A stretch of DNA of 44,718 nucleotides, from positions 1 to 44,718 of the forward strand of contig JAPPOR010000180.1 in NCBI GenBank assembly GCA_028817905.1. The letters run 5' to 3'. Positions 19,700 to 26,960 of the stretch are shown here, piece by piece. The notes under the pieces were generated by a model that saw nothing but the letters and a program-made list of their open reading frames with translations, did no database searches and was not told the DNA's origin. Numbering within the stretch: the first letter of the stretch is position 1; every line of letters starts with the position of its first letter. The translations under genes and the position numbers were made by a program. The stretch is from Myxococcales bacterium (lineage in GTDB: Bacteria; Myxococcota_A; Polyangia; Polyangiales; JAFGIB01).

Positions 19700-21136
19700 A
19701 TGGCTACGAGTTTGTGTCCCAACTGCGGCCAAGCGGCCGACGACCGCGCGCCCGCGTGCGGCGTTTGCGGAGCCCAACTACATGCCCAAGCGCCCGTACA
19801 GGCTGCGGCCAGCTGGGGTGGGCTTCAGTGCCCCGCGGGCGCCGCGCCCGCGGCCGCTTCCGCTGACAGGACCTCGACGAGTCGCGTGTTGGCCCACCGC
19901 TCCTCCGCACCCGACGCGGGGTGCGAAGGCGCTCCTCCGGCCACAACCACCGATTCCATGTCCCACGCCCAGTGGGGCATGGTCAACGATCCGCTGGCCG
20001 AGGACCTGAGTGCGCAACCCAGCCTCGAGTTGGCTTCGGTGCCCGTTCCCGGCCGCAAGAGTCGCCCGAGGCAAGCCAAGGTTGAGGAAGGCGGCGAAGC
20101 AAACCAGGAAGCTGAGGCCAAGCCCAAGAGACCCAGCCGCGCGCAGCGCCGGCGGAGCAAGATCCTGGAAATCGCGGGCTATGGCCCTCGCCCCACCTCG
20201 GTATTGTACGTAGTGCCGTACTTTGTCCGCGTGTTCCTGCGTCGACGGGTGGTCGCCGAGGAACTCGCCGAACTTGCCGTAGCCCGCAAGAAGGCCGAGT
20301 CCCAGCTGGCCGACGCTCTGGGAGAGGTGGGTGGAGCCCTATACGTCCGTCGGGCGGATCCCCGCCTCGCGGCGCTGGGCCGGCATGCTGCGATCGTGAC
20401 CGAAGCTGAGCGCCAAGTCGATGCGGGCCACAAACACAGCCAGCTGGCGCAACAGGATGCGAGCTCGGCCATGAGCGAAATCGCCCGCCGCCTGGAGGCC
20501 GCTCAAAACGCTGCCGCACCTGTGCGCGAACGGGGCATTAAGCTGCAGGCGAAGCTTCACCAGCTCGAACAGCACGTCGCAGCGTTGGCGCAGACGGTGC
20601 AGAGCTGTGAGCAACGCATTGCTCGAATCCAGAGCAAGAAGGTGGCGGAACCCCAAGACGTCGAGGTGCTTCAGGGCCTGCACGCGGAGCGCGCGGAGGC
20701 CCACGGGCATGTGCAATCGACCCAGCTAACGATGCACCCGATCAAGGAGGAGCTGCAGACCGTACTGGTCAAGGTCAAGAAACACCAGCAGATCATTGCC
20801 GAGCTTGAGGCAGAGGCAGAGCGCCATGGCAAGATCATGGAGCGCGATCAGGCGCGCCACGCGCGCCAGGCGGGAGATGCCCGCAACGCCCTGCAAACGG
20901 CCCTGCAGTCGCTGGCTCGGGCTGCCATTGAGCAGGGCTTCGGCCGGGCCGTCCCACGGCTGGTGGAGGCGGTCGAGCGGCGAGAAAAGGACGTGGCACG
21001 CAAGCGAGAGCGTGAGGCGGTCCACCGCGAGGCCCTGTCGAGCTACGATGAGTCGGCCTATCGCCGCGGCATGTTGGGTCTTGTGGGAGGCACCGGCGCG
21101 GTCTTCTTGACGACCGTGTTGCTGATCGCGCTCTAG
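19700..21136 (+). CDS. zinc-ribbon, coiled-coil, C-terminally membrane-anchored protein
   Basis: I do not recognise a named family. The 478-residue protein starts with a zinc ribbon (CPNCG at 6-10 and CGVCG at 20-24), then a Pro/Ala/Glu linker to about residue 150 and a short hydrophobic patch (SVLYVVPYFVRVFL, about 172-185). Long helices rich in Ala, Gln, Glu, Lys and Arg run from about 190 to 445, clearly coiled coil. The last 20 residues (MLGLVGGTGAVFLTTVLLIAL) form one membrane helix. The architecture suggests a membrane-tethered scaffold. It is transcribed divergently from scpAB. A role in chromosome or envelope organisation is inference from position only. Confidence 0.8.
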   Translation: MATSLCPNCGQAADDRAPACGVCGAQLHAQAPVQAAASWGGLQCPAGAAPAAASADRTSTSRVLAHRSSAPDAGCEGAPPATTTDSMSHAQWGMVNDPLAEDLSAQPSLELASVPVPGRKSRPRQAKVEEGGEANQEAEAKPKRPSRAQRRRSKILEIAGYGPRPTSVLYVVPYFVRVFLRRRVVAEELAELAVARKKAESQLADALGEVGGALYVRRADPRLAALGRHAAIVTEAERQVDAGHKHSQLAQQDASSAMSEIARRLEAAQNAAAPVRERGIKLQAKLHQLEQHVAALAQTVQSCEQRIARIQSKKVAEPQDVEVLQGLHAERAEAHGHVQSTQLTMHPIKEELQTVLVKVKKHQQIIAELEAEAERHGKIMERDQARHARQAGDARNALQTALQSLARAAIEQGFGRAVPRLVEAVERREKDVARKREREAVHREALSSYDESAYRRGMLGLVGGTGAVFLTTVLLIAL

Positions 21137-21197
21137 CCCGTGCCCGATCGTGCCTGGGCCTTCTAGGTCATCTTGACGAGCATGGACACGACCCTTG

Positions 21198-21236
21198 CGA
21201 GTTCATGTCGAGGGCCACGTTCGGGGTGAGAACTCG
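21198..21236. terminator. inverted repeat between convergent genes (weak terminator candidate)
   Basis: CGAGTTC (21198-21204) and GAACTCG (21230-21236) are perfect inverted arms around a 25-base loop. They lie between the convergent coiled-coil and peroxiredoxin genes, close to the peroxiredoxin stop. There is no U-tract, so termination is only suggested by position. Confidence 0.3.
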
Positions 21237-21237
21237 T

Positions 21238-21699
21238 CTACAACTCGCCCACGACCTCGAGCACCTTGTCGACGTGTCCCTTCACGCGCACCTTCGAAAA
21301 GACCTTAGCCACCTTTCCGTCAGGTCCGATGACCACGGTAGTGCGGATGATTCCCATGCTCTTCTTCCCGTACAGGTTCTTCTCTCCCCAGGCGCCGTAC
21401 TTCTCAAGCATCGTGCCATCCGGGTCACTCAACAGCGGGAACTTCAGCTTGTACTTGTCTCGGAACTTGCAGTGTGACTCGATGCTGTCCTTGCTAACGC
21501 CAACGACCGCCGCCCCGGCCTTCTGGAGCTTGCTCAGAGCTTTGTTGAAGTCGTTTGCTTCGGTCGTGCACCCCGGCGTGTTGTCGCGCGGGTAGAAATA
21601 GACGACCAGCGTCTGACCTTTGAAGTCCTTGAGCGCGACCTTGCCGCCCTCCGATGACGGTAGGCTGAAGGCGGGTGCGCGCTTGCCTTCCTCGAGCAT
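21238..21699 (-). CDS. bcp: thioredoxin-dependent thiol peroxidase (Bcp/PrxQ)
   Basis: This peroxiredoxin of the AhpC/TSA superfamily reduces hydroperoxides in the cytoplasm. It has 153 residues with the peroxidatic cysteine C44 in PRDNTPGCTTEANDF. The resolving cysteine five residues later in E. coli Bcp is Asn49 here. A cysteine at C77 (SIESHCKFRDKY) lies where the other PrxQ subtype (resolving Cys in helix alpha3) has it, so a C44-C77 disulfide is predicted. The ATG at 21699 is preceded by GAGGAG. The leader holds two mutually exclusive hairpins (21722-21749). It is a single gene, divergent from the phosphoesterase with repeat R1 between them. Confidence 0.95.
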   Translation of the reverse strand: MLEEGKRAPAFSLPSSEGGKVALKDFKGQTLVVYFYPRDNTPGCTTEANDFNKALSKLQKAGAAVVGVSKDSIESHCKFRDKYKLKFPLLSDPDGTMLEKYGAWGEKNLYGKKSMGIIRTTVVIGPDGKVAKVFSKVRVKGHVDKVLEVVGEL

Positions 21700-21721
21700 G
21701 ATTGGGTCTCCTCACCTGTGT

Positions 21722-21749
21722 GACTGGGTTGTGGGCTGAATGCCCAGTC
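21722..21749 (-). promoter_or_regulatory. alternative hairpins in bcp leader
   Basis: GACTGGG (21722-21728) pairs perfectly with CCCAGTC (21743-21749). The inner TGGGC (21732-21736) pairs with GCCCA (21742-21746), sharing bases with the first stem. The two stems exclude each other. They lie about 25-50 bases upstream of the bcp start. Confidence 0.35.
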
Positions 21750-21800
21750 CAGGACGCTACGCGAGCCGCCATTGGACCGCAGCAAATGTCCGGCGCCACC

Positions 21801-21959
21801 CTAGCCCGGATCATTCATGACTTCGACGGTGCCTCGCTTGTTCTTCGACTTCACAGGGCCTCCGCCGACCTAGAAAGTACGGGGAGCGTTCCCTTCGGCC
21901 GTCGAAAGTCCTGTGAAGCTGAACCCCTGCGCGATCCGGCGCCGATGTCATGACCGGAC
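21801..21959 (-). repeat. GCTAGC-bounded palindromic element, copy R1
   Basis: It begins CTAGCCCGGATCATTCATGA. The arm ending CTTCGACTTCACAGGG is answered, inverted, by CCTGTGAAGCTGAACCCC then TGCGCGATCCGG. Both arms match those of R3 and R4 but in reverse order, so R1 is inverted relative to them. The centre (minus strand GGGAACGCTCCCCGTACTTTC) follows the family core. It lies in the divergent region between bcp and the phosphoesterase. The rest of this region (21700-22096) holds only the bcp leader. Confidence 0.8.
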
Positions 21960-22096
21960 TTTCCGTGCTTCCGTCTGTGGTCAGTTTGAGAGAACGTGCT
22001 TGCGAGTCTGCGATCTGCCGGCCGCGCGGCGAATGGGCTCGAGGAATTGGCCGCCAGCGCCCAACGGCGGCGTCGCGGATCGGCTATGCTGACCGG

Positions 22097-22765
22097 GTGG
22101 CGGACCGAACGATCGTCGTAGGGGACGTGCACGGTTGTTCAAGCGAGTTGGATGCCCTCTATCGGCTCTGTGAGGTCGGACCCGGCGACGAGCTCGTCTT
22201 CGTGGGGGACCTGGTTGCCAAGGGCCCGGACAGCGCGGGGGTACTCGCCCGAATGCGCGCGTGGAACGCTCGCTCGGTACGCGGCAACCATGATGCTGCT
22301 GCGGTCGCTTGTCGGCTCCTGCCCGAGCATCAGGTGCCGGTACACCGGCGTGCTCTGGTGGCGAGCTTGTCAGACCAGGACCTCGCCCTGCTGGCCGGGT
22401 TGCCGCTATGGCTTCGGCTCTCGCGGGGGTTAGTCGTACATGCGGGCATCGTGCCGGGGCTCGCTCTCGAGCGGCAAGACCCGTACTTGCTGATGAACAT
22501 GCGAACGCTCGACGAGCAGGGCCGCGGAAGCCGGTCGGCAGCAACCGGGCAACTGTGGGGCGCCGCCTACCCTGGGCCGGAATTGATTCTGTTCGGACAC
22601 CACGCCCGCGCCGGCTTGCAGCTGCACCCGTTCGCGTTGGGCCTCGATACCGGATGCGTATACGGCGGCCGCCTGACGGCGTGTATTCTCCCTGAGCGTC
22701 GGATCGTGTCGGTGCCGGCCAGACGAGCCTACACTGCCACGTCGGACGCTCGGAGCCGAAGATGA
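22097..22765 (+). CDS. metallophosphoesterase (PrpE/ApaH-like)
   Basis: This calcineurin-like phosphoesterase resembles small Ser/Thr phosphatases and symmetrical Ap4A hydrolases. The chosen start is GTG at 22097 (VADRTIVVGDVHGC), because the conserved fold begins at once; the open frame from 21950 crosses repeat R1. Metal-site motifs are complete: GDVHGC, GDLVAKGPDS, RGNHD, VVHAG and FGHH. The product has 222 residues. A TATGCT hexamer ends only six bases before the GTG, which would fit a leaderless transcript, but no good -35 is seen. Its stop overlaps the ATG of the Rieske gene (ATGA), so the two are coupled. The substrate is unknown. Confidence 0.9.
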   Translation: MADRTIVVGDVHGCSSELDALYRLCEVGPGDELVFVGDLVAKGPDSAGVLARMRAWNARSVRGNHDAAAVACRLLPEHQVPVHRRALVASLSDQDLALLAGLPLWLRLSRGLVVHAGIVPGLALERQDPYLLMNMRTLDEQGRGSRSAATGQLWGAAYPGPELILFGHHARAGLQLHPFALGLDTGCVYGGRLTACILPERRIVSVPARRAYTATSDARSRR

Positions 22766-23127
22766 CGGCGGCCCATGCACCCAAGGGCTGGTTGAATGCT
22801 TGCGACACCCGTGCGCTCGTTTTGGGGCGGGTCCTCGAGATTCCTTTGCCGAGCGAAACCGATCGGCCGCTCACCGCGCTCTTGGTGCGTGACGGCAAGG
22901 GTTGCCCACGGGCCTATCTCAACCTTTGTCAGCACCTGCCGATTCCGCTAGATGCTGGAGGCGGGCGCTTCCTGTCGGCTGACGGATCCCACTTGGTGTG
23001 CCAGACACACGGGGCGGCCTATCGACTATCCGATGGTGTGTGTGAGCGCGGGCCCTGTCTCGGCAAGGTGCTGGTCGCGCTGCTCGTACAGGAGCGCGCA
23101 GGGCGTCTCTTCATCAAGTGCCCGTAA
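22762..23127 (+). CDS. Rieske [2Fe-2S] protein
   Basis: A small stand-alone Rieske ferredoxin-like protein, 121 residues. The cluster ligands are C56-x-H58 (NLCQHLPIPLD) and C80-x2-H83 (VCQTHGAAY), followed by RLSDGVCERGPC as in soluble Rieske proteins of this group. There is no signal peptide or membrane anchor, so it is probably cytoplasmic. It starts inside the stop of the metallophosphoesterase gene and its 3' end overlaps the convergent map gene by 14 bases. An electron-transfer or redox-sensing role is expected; its partner is unknown. Confidence 0.9.
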   Translation: MTAAHAPKGWLNACDTRALVLGRVLEIPLPSETDRPLTALLVRDGKGCPRAYLNLCQHLPIPLDAGGGRFLSADGSHLVCQTHGAAYRLSDGVCERGPCLGKVLVALLVQERAGRLFIKCP

Positions 23128-23962
23128 GCGACGCGGGACATGATTTGGGGCCGAGTTTGGCGAACGGGCGATCTTCGCTCTGGCGCAGCAGAGCCTTGCG
23201 CGCTGTCAGTACCTCGGAGCCAGCTCCCGTCACCAGGATCGTATGCTCAAACTGGGCTGACAGCGACCCGTCAGCTGTACGTACCGTCCATTCGTCCTGG
23301 TCGACCTTGCAGGCCCAATGCCCGGCATTGATCATGGGTTCGATCGTGAACACCATGCCGCCCTTGAGACGCTTGCCACTGCCTGCGGCGCCGTAGTGGG
23401 GGATCTGCGGCGCGGTGTGGAACTCACGACCAATGCCATGGCCCACATAGTCGCGCACGACCCCACAACCCTGGGCTTCGGCGAACTCCTGAATGGCCGC
23501 GCCGATATCGCCGATGCGAGCGCCGGCCTTCACCACGGAAATGCCGAGTTCCAAGCACTGGCGCGAGACTTCGGTCACATGGCGAGCTTCCTCGGAGACC
23601 TCGCCAACATAGAACGTCGCACTTGTATCTCCGTGATATCCGTCGGTCTTGGGAAGGTACGACGTCACGTCGACGTTGACGATGTCGCCCTCCTTGAGCT
23701 TCTGCGGACCCGGAATTCCGTGGCACACGACCTCGTTGACGCTGGTGCACACGGACTTCGGAAAACCGTTGTAGTTGAGCGGTGAGGGCCAGGCACCGTG
23801 CTCGACCGTGTAGTCGTGGACCAGCTTGTCGATTTCATCGGTGCGCATCCCCGGACGTAGGTGCTCGCCCACCATGAGCAGCGTATCGGCCGCCAACTGG
23901 CAGGCCCTGCGCATGCCTTCAAGCATGCGCGCATTCATGATTTGGACGCCGCTCACCACCAC
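23114..23962 (-). CDS. map: methionine aminopeptidase type I
   Basis: Map removes the initiator methionine. The metal ligands and core motifs are present: NYNGFPKSVCTSVNEVVCHGIP, the two Asp in EGDIVNVDVTSYLPKTDGYHGDTSATF, the His in YVGHGIGREFHTAPQIPHY, Glu in MVFTIEPMIN and the last Glu in AQFEHTILVT. The frame starts with GTG codons at 23962, while ATG at 23938 (MNARMLEGMRRAC) fits the family length better. Either is possible; the wider one is given. A C-terminal tail of about 30 residues (LLRQSEDRPFAKLGPK) is extra. The gene runs convergent with, and slightly into, the Rieske gene. Confidence 0.96.
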   Translation of the reverse strand: MVVSGVQIMNARMLEGMRRACQLAADTLLMVGEHLRPGMRTDEIDKLVHDYTVEHGAWPSPLNYNGFPKSVCTSVNEVVCHGIPGPQKLKEGDIVNVDVTSYLPKTDGYHGDTSATFYVGEVSEEARHVTEVSRQCLELGISVVKAGARIGDIGAAIQEFAEAQGCGVVRDYVGHGIGREFHTAPQIPHYGAAGSGKRLKGGMVFTIEPMINAGHWACKVDQDEWTVRTADGSLSAQFEHTILVTGAGSEVLTARKALLRQSEDRPFAKLGPKSCPASLTGT

Positions 23963-24035
23963 CTCGTCAGGTCGATCGTGCGCCTTGGATCTCGGCCAGG
24001 CCAGGGGCCGGGAATCCGCAAGACGCAGACCCTAT

Positions 24036-24161
24036 TCAGATACAAGAAAGGATATAGATCACGACGACCGAGGCGGCTAGGAAAGCAAGGCCCAGCGCGA
24101 AGAGCCGCGGGCCGTTCCAGAACTCCTCTTCCTTCGCGATCCGTTCTTCGTGTGACGTCAT
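24036..24161 (-). CDS. 41-residue single-pass membrane protein
   Basis: This small gene reads MTSHEERIAKEEEFWNGPRL, then FALGLAFLAASVVVIYILSC, then I and a stop. A charged N-terminus is followed by one membrane helix. Support is unusually good for so short a gene: AAGGAG eight bases before the ATG, a promoter TTGTCA-N17-TAAAAA at 24192-24220 giving a leader of about 24 nt, and a clean stop. It lies upstream of map on the same strand. I know no family for it; it could be a small membrane-complex subunit or regulator. Confidence 0.75.
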   Translation of the reverse strand: MTSHEERIAKEEEFWNGPRLFALGLAFLAASVVVIYILSCI

Positions 24162-24191
24162 GGGCGGTTCTCCTTCCCGATGCGAGCCGGC

Positions 24192-24220
24192 TTTTTAGTG
24201 CCCCGCGGTCGAGATGACAA
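24192..24220 (-). promoter_or_regulatory. promoter of the 41-residue membrane protein gene
   Basis: On the minus strand TTGTCA (24215-24220), 17 bases, then TAAAAA (24192-24197), preceded by GGGGCAC as at the rpsA promoter. The predicted start site, near 24185, leaves room only for the AAGGAG RBS before the ATG at 24161. Confidence 0.65.
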
Positions 24221-24339
24221 GCGGTTTGGCCAGGATGTCTCCTCAACCCGACACCCGCGTTCCTGGGTCTTGGACGGCCGGGCGCCTTGCTTCCCGGACC
24301 CGGTAGAAGTCGCGCGAGCCTGGGTTGCGGCCTCACTGG

Positions 24340-24487
24340 CTATCCCGGATCATTCATGATTTCGACACCGCCTCGCTTGCCCTTCGACTCCACTGGGCTT
24401 TGGGCGCCCTGGACAATCCGGGGAACATTCCCGCAGGTCATCGAAAGTCCTGTGAAGCCGCAACCTTGCGCGATCCGCTCGCCCCGG
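24340..24487 (-). repeat. GCTAGC-type palindromic element, copy R2
   Basis: The left end reads CTATCCCGGATCATTCATGA (CTAG changed to CTAT), then CCTCGCTTGCCCTTCGACTC. The inverted arm is TCGAAAGTCCTGTGAAGCCG then TTGCGCGATCCG. It is closest to R1 and in the same orientation. The far end has decayed. It occupies the middle of the 523-base gap between the 41-residue gene and the 54-residue gene; the rest of that gap (24221-24339 and 24488-24684) holds nothing else I can support. Confidence 0.75.
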
Positions 24488-24684
24488 GTTGCCGAAGGCC
24501 GTGCATGTTCCGAGTCGATGTCCCTGCTGTAGGATGAATAAGAAATGCCCTCCGTCGGGGGCGTCCGGCGGAGGGCGGGTGTCCGACAGGCAACGGTCGA
24601 ACAGGCTGGCAACTCAAGATGTGAAGCCAAGCGGCACCACGCGTCCGACTCACGCCGGCCTGGTGGTGGAAGTTGGAAAGGCGG

Positions 24685-24849
24685 TCAGCCGAAGTCGAGC
24701 TCCTCGGGTTCTTGCTCGGACTGGTGGTCGCGGGCCGGACGATAGGTGGCCTCGGCTTCGAGGTCGTCCAGGCAAAACCCCGCCTTTTTCATCGGATGGA
24801 TCTCCTCGCGCTCGAACTCAGCGAAGGATGCGTATCGACTTGGGCTCAT
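24685..24849 (-). CDS. small acidic protein of unknown function (54 aa)
   Basis: From the ATG at 24849 the product is MSPSRYASFAEFEREEIHPM followed by KKAGFCLDDLEAEATYRPAR and an acidic tail ending EPEELDFG. It is soluble, with no signal or membrane helix. GGGAG lies about ten bases before the start, and a strong hairpin (24868-24900) sits just upstream of that RBS. The frame extends to 24900 only through the hairpin. I do not recognise a family. It is divergent from parA-parB, with about 258 bases between the starts. The composition looks protein-like, but confidence is moderate because it is short. Confidence 0.6.
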   Translation of the reverse strand: MSPSRYASFAEFEREEIHPMKKAGFCLDDLEAEATYRPARDHQSEQEPEELDFG

Positions 24850-24867
24850 CGCGACGTATCTCCCTTG

Positions 24868-24900
24868 GTGCAGCGGGCGGCCGGCAGCCCCTCGCTGCAC
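24868..24900 (-). promoter_or_regulatory. strong leader hairpin upstream of the 54-residue gene
   Basis: GTGCAGCG (24868-24875) pairs perfectly with CGCTGCAC (24893-24900), with further G/C pairing inside. The stem ends next to the RBS of the gene starting at 24849. A second stem, CCCGGG-CTTCA-CCCGGG (24923-24939), lies upstream. No U-tract follows, so a translational control role is likelier than termination; this is inference. Confidence 0.5.
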
Positions 24901-24983
24901 GAGGAGGAACCGGACGGCGTGGCCCGGGCTTCACCCGGGGGCTCCTTGACGACCTTGGAGGACATTGTGCTCTACCGGTCACG

Positions 24984-25012
24984 TTGTCCTACATTCGACG
25001 ACAACCTATCCG
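24984..25012 (+). promoter_or_regulatory. candidate parAB promoter with overlapping inverted repeats
   Basis: TTGTCC (24984-24989), 17 bases, then TATCCG (25007-25012) precede parA by about 95 bases. The region also holds GTTGTC...GACAAC (24983-25005) and an imperfect GACATTGTG...CACGTTGTC (24961-24988), which could be operator sites for parAB autoregulation. The hexamers are only partial matches. Confidence 0.35.
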
Positions 25013-25107
25013 GTCCGGCCTCGGGGACAAAAAAAGCGGCGACAATTGCCCTCGGGGGCTCGTCAGCTTGAGCTGGCGTTCTGCGCTTGCTACTCCTTTT
25101 TGCCCAA

Positions 25108-25875
25108 ATGGCTCGGGTAGTCGCGATCTCCAATCAGAAGGGTGGTGTCGGAAAGACAACCACCGCTGTGAACCTGGCTGCGAGTCTGGCAGTCGCGGAG
25201 CAGCGCGTGCTGCTGCTCGACGTGGACCCACAGGGCAACGCGACCAGCGGCGTCGGGTCGCGGCGCGATCGGGAAAACTCCCTGTACCCGGTGCTGTTCC
25301 ATGAGCGCCCCCTGCCGGAGGTCATCCAGTCGACGGACCTGCCCTTTCTCGACGTGGTACCTGCGTGCCGCGACCTCTCGGGAGTCGAGGTGGAACTCGT
25401 CGATGAGGAAGACCGGGTCTGTCGCCTCCGCGATGCGCTGGAAACGGTCAAACCTCGGTACGACTTTATCTTCGTCGACTGCCCCCCCTCTCTGGGGATT
25501 CTGACGCTCAACGCGCTAGTGGCCGCCGATGTGGTCCTGGTCCCGATGCAGGCGGAGTACTATGCGCTCGAGGGATTGTCTGACCTGACGGACACAATCG
25601 AGCGCGTACGCGGCTCGCTCAATCCGCAGCTTCGCCTACACGGCGTGCTCTTGACCATGTTCGATGCCCGCAACAATCTCGCCAACCAGGTGGCTGATGA
25701 GGTGCGGAAGCATTTTCACGTTTTTGACACCGTCATACCCCGCAACATTCGGTTGGCGGAGGCGCCGTCCCACGGCCGACCCGTGATTCTCTATGACGCC
25801 ACATCACGGGGCTCCCATGGCTACTTGAGCCTGGCACGCGAAATCTTGGATCGGCCCCCGGAAGCGGTGGCCTAG
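25108..25875 (+). CDS. parA: chromosome partitioning ATPase ParA (Soj)
   Basis: ParA is a Walker-type ATPase that binds nucleoid DNA and moves ParB-bound origins. From the ATG at 25108 the protein reads MARVVAISNQKGGVGKTTTA, with the deviant Walker A lysine at the start of KGGVGKTT (residues 11-18). Further motifs are LLLDVDPQGNATSG, DFIFVDCPPSLGILTLNAL and VLVPMQAEYYALEGL. Its 255 residues and lack of an N-terminal HTH make it the small chromosomal (Soj) type. parB follows after one base. No parS sequence (TGTTCCACGTGGAACA type) was found in the window. Confidence 0.97.
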   Translation: MARVVAISNQKGGVGKTTTAVNLAASLAVAEQRVLLLDVDPQGNATSGVGSRRDRENSLYPVLFHERPLPEVIQSTDLPFLDVVPACRDLSGVEVELVDEEDRVCRLRDALETVKPRYDFIFVDCPPSLGILTLNALVAADVVLVPMQAEYYALEGLSDLTDTIERVRGSLNPQLRLHGVLLTMFDARNNLANQVADEVRKHFHVFDTVIPRNIRLAEAPSHGRPVILYDATSRGSHGYLSLAREILDRPPEAVA

Positions 25876-25876
25876 G

Positions 25877-26791
25877 ATGGCCGAGACCCGCAAATCCCGG
25901 CGGGCGCTGGGCCGAGGGCTGGACGCTCTGCTGCCCAGTACCCCGAAGGGCGGGGAAGGCAAGACAGGCGCGGCGCTGTCTGCGAGTGCGGCGCCCAGGA
26001 GGCGCAGCGAGACGGGCTTTCTGGCCAAGGTCGAGGAGCTCCATCCCAACCGCGGCCAGCCGCGCACACGCTTCGACGATGAGGCCCTGGGGGAGCTTTC
26101 GGATTCGATCCGCGAGCTCGGCATGCTCGAGCCGATCCTGGTACGCCGCCGGAGCGAAGGTGGCTACGAAATCGTGGCCGGCGAGCGTCGCTGGCGGGCA
26201 GCCCAACGGGCCGGGCTGTTCGAGGTGCCGGTCTTCGTTCGTGAGCTGACTGAGCACAAGGCCTTCGAAGCGGCCTTGGTTGAGAACCTGCAGCGCGAGG
26301 ACCTGAACCCACTCGAAACCGCCAGGGCCTTTCAACGCCTGATCGACGAACACGACCGTTCGCAGGAGGCGGTCGCCAAGCTGATCGGCAAGGATCGCTC
26401 GACCGTCGCCAATGCGCTGCGGCTGCTGAAGCTCCCGGACCCGATTATGGACCTCATTGAGGCGCGCGAGCTGAGCGAGGGGCATGGGCGTGCGTTGCTC
26501 AGTGCCGGGGACCGCACGGCGATGGTCGAGCTGGCCCGCAAGGCGGTAGCCCAGGACTGGAGCGTACGCGAAACGGAGCGACGGGCGCGGGCCGCGGCGC
26601 GCGAGGGCCCCGGAAAGGCAGGCGCCGCGGATCAGAAATCGCCTAACGTGCGAGATCTGGAATCGCGCCTAAGCAAGTCGATGGGTACACGCGTGACCGT
26701 GGCCGATCGCAAAGGCAAGGGTCACCTGAAGGTAGCCTTCTCGAGCTACGACGAACTCGATCGCCTGCTCGAAATCATGACACGGGGCTAG
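25877..26791 (+). CDS. parB: chromosome partitioning protein ParB (Spo0J)
   Basis: ParB is the CTP-dependent clamp that loads at parS and spreads. The 304-residue protein has a basic N-terminus for ParA contact ([15 protein letters not shown]), the CTP-binding domain with QPRTRFD and [29 protein letters not shown], the [23 protein letters not shown] and a C-terminal dimerisation domain ([18 protein letters not shown]). It is coupled to parA by one base. Its TAG stop lies in the GCTAGC end of repeat R3, so the element abuts the gene exactly. Confidence 0.97.
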   Translation: MAETRKSRRALGRGLDALLPSTPKGGEGKTGAALSASAAPRRRSETGFLAKVEELHPNRGQPRTRFDDEALGELSDSIRELGMLEPILVRRRSEGGYEIVAGERRWRAAQRAGLFEVPVFVRELTEHKAFEAALVENLQREDLNPLETARAFQRLIDEHDRSQEAVAKLIGKDRSTVANALRLLKLPDPIMDLIEARELSEGHGRALLSAGDRTAMVELARKAVAQDWSVRETERRARAAAREGPGKAGAADQKSPNVRDLESRLSKSMGTRVTVADRKGKGHLKVAFSSYDELDRLLEIMTRG

Positions 26792-26960
26792 CTCGGATTG
26801 TTCATGAACTCTGCGTCGGATCGCGCAGGGGTTCGGCTTCACGCGGCTTTTCGGTGAACGACGGGAATACTCCGCGTATTTGCTAGGGCGCCGAAAGCCG
26901 TGTGAAGTCGAAGAGCAAGCGAGGCGATGCAGAGTTCGTGAACAATCCGGGCTAGCTAGC
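26787..26960 (+). repeat. GCTAGC-bounded palindromic element, copy R3 (most complete)
   Basis: This is a 174-base imperfect palindrome. The left arm (GCTAGCTCGGATTGTTCATG, ACTCTGCGTCGGATCGCGCA, TTCGGCTTCACGCGGCTTTT) is answered by a right arm whose complement reads GCTAGCCCGGATTGTTCACG, ACTCTGCATCGCCTCGCTTG, TTCGACTTCACACGGCTTTC. The centre is GGGAATACTCCGCGTATTTG. It fills the gap between the convergent parB and qor genes, and both TAG stop codons fall in its terminal GCTAGC sequences. It could serve as a bidirectional terminator. Confidence 0.9.

Noticed and set aside
21950-22096. N-terminal extension of the metallophosphoesterase
   Set aside because: The added 49 residues are partly coded by repeat R1 and lack any fold; the conserved GDVHGC motif starts nine residues after the GTG at 22097.
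24850-26955. parS site near parAB
   Set aside because: No TGTTCCACGTGGAACA-like sequence was found here or elsewhere on reading the window.
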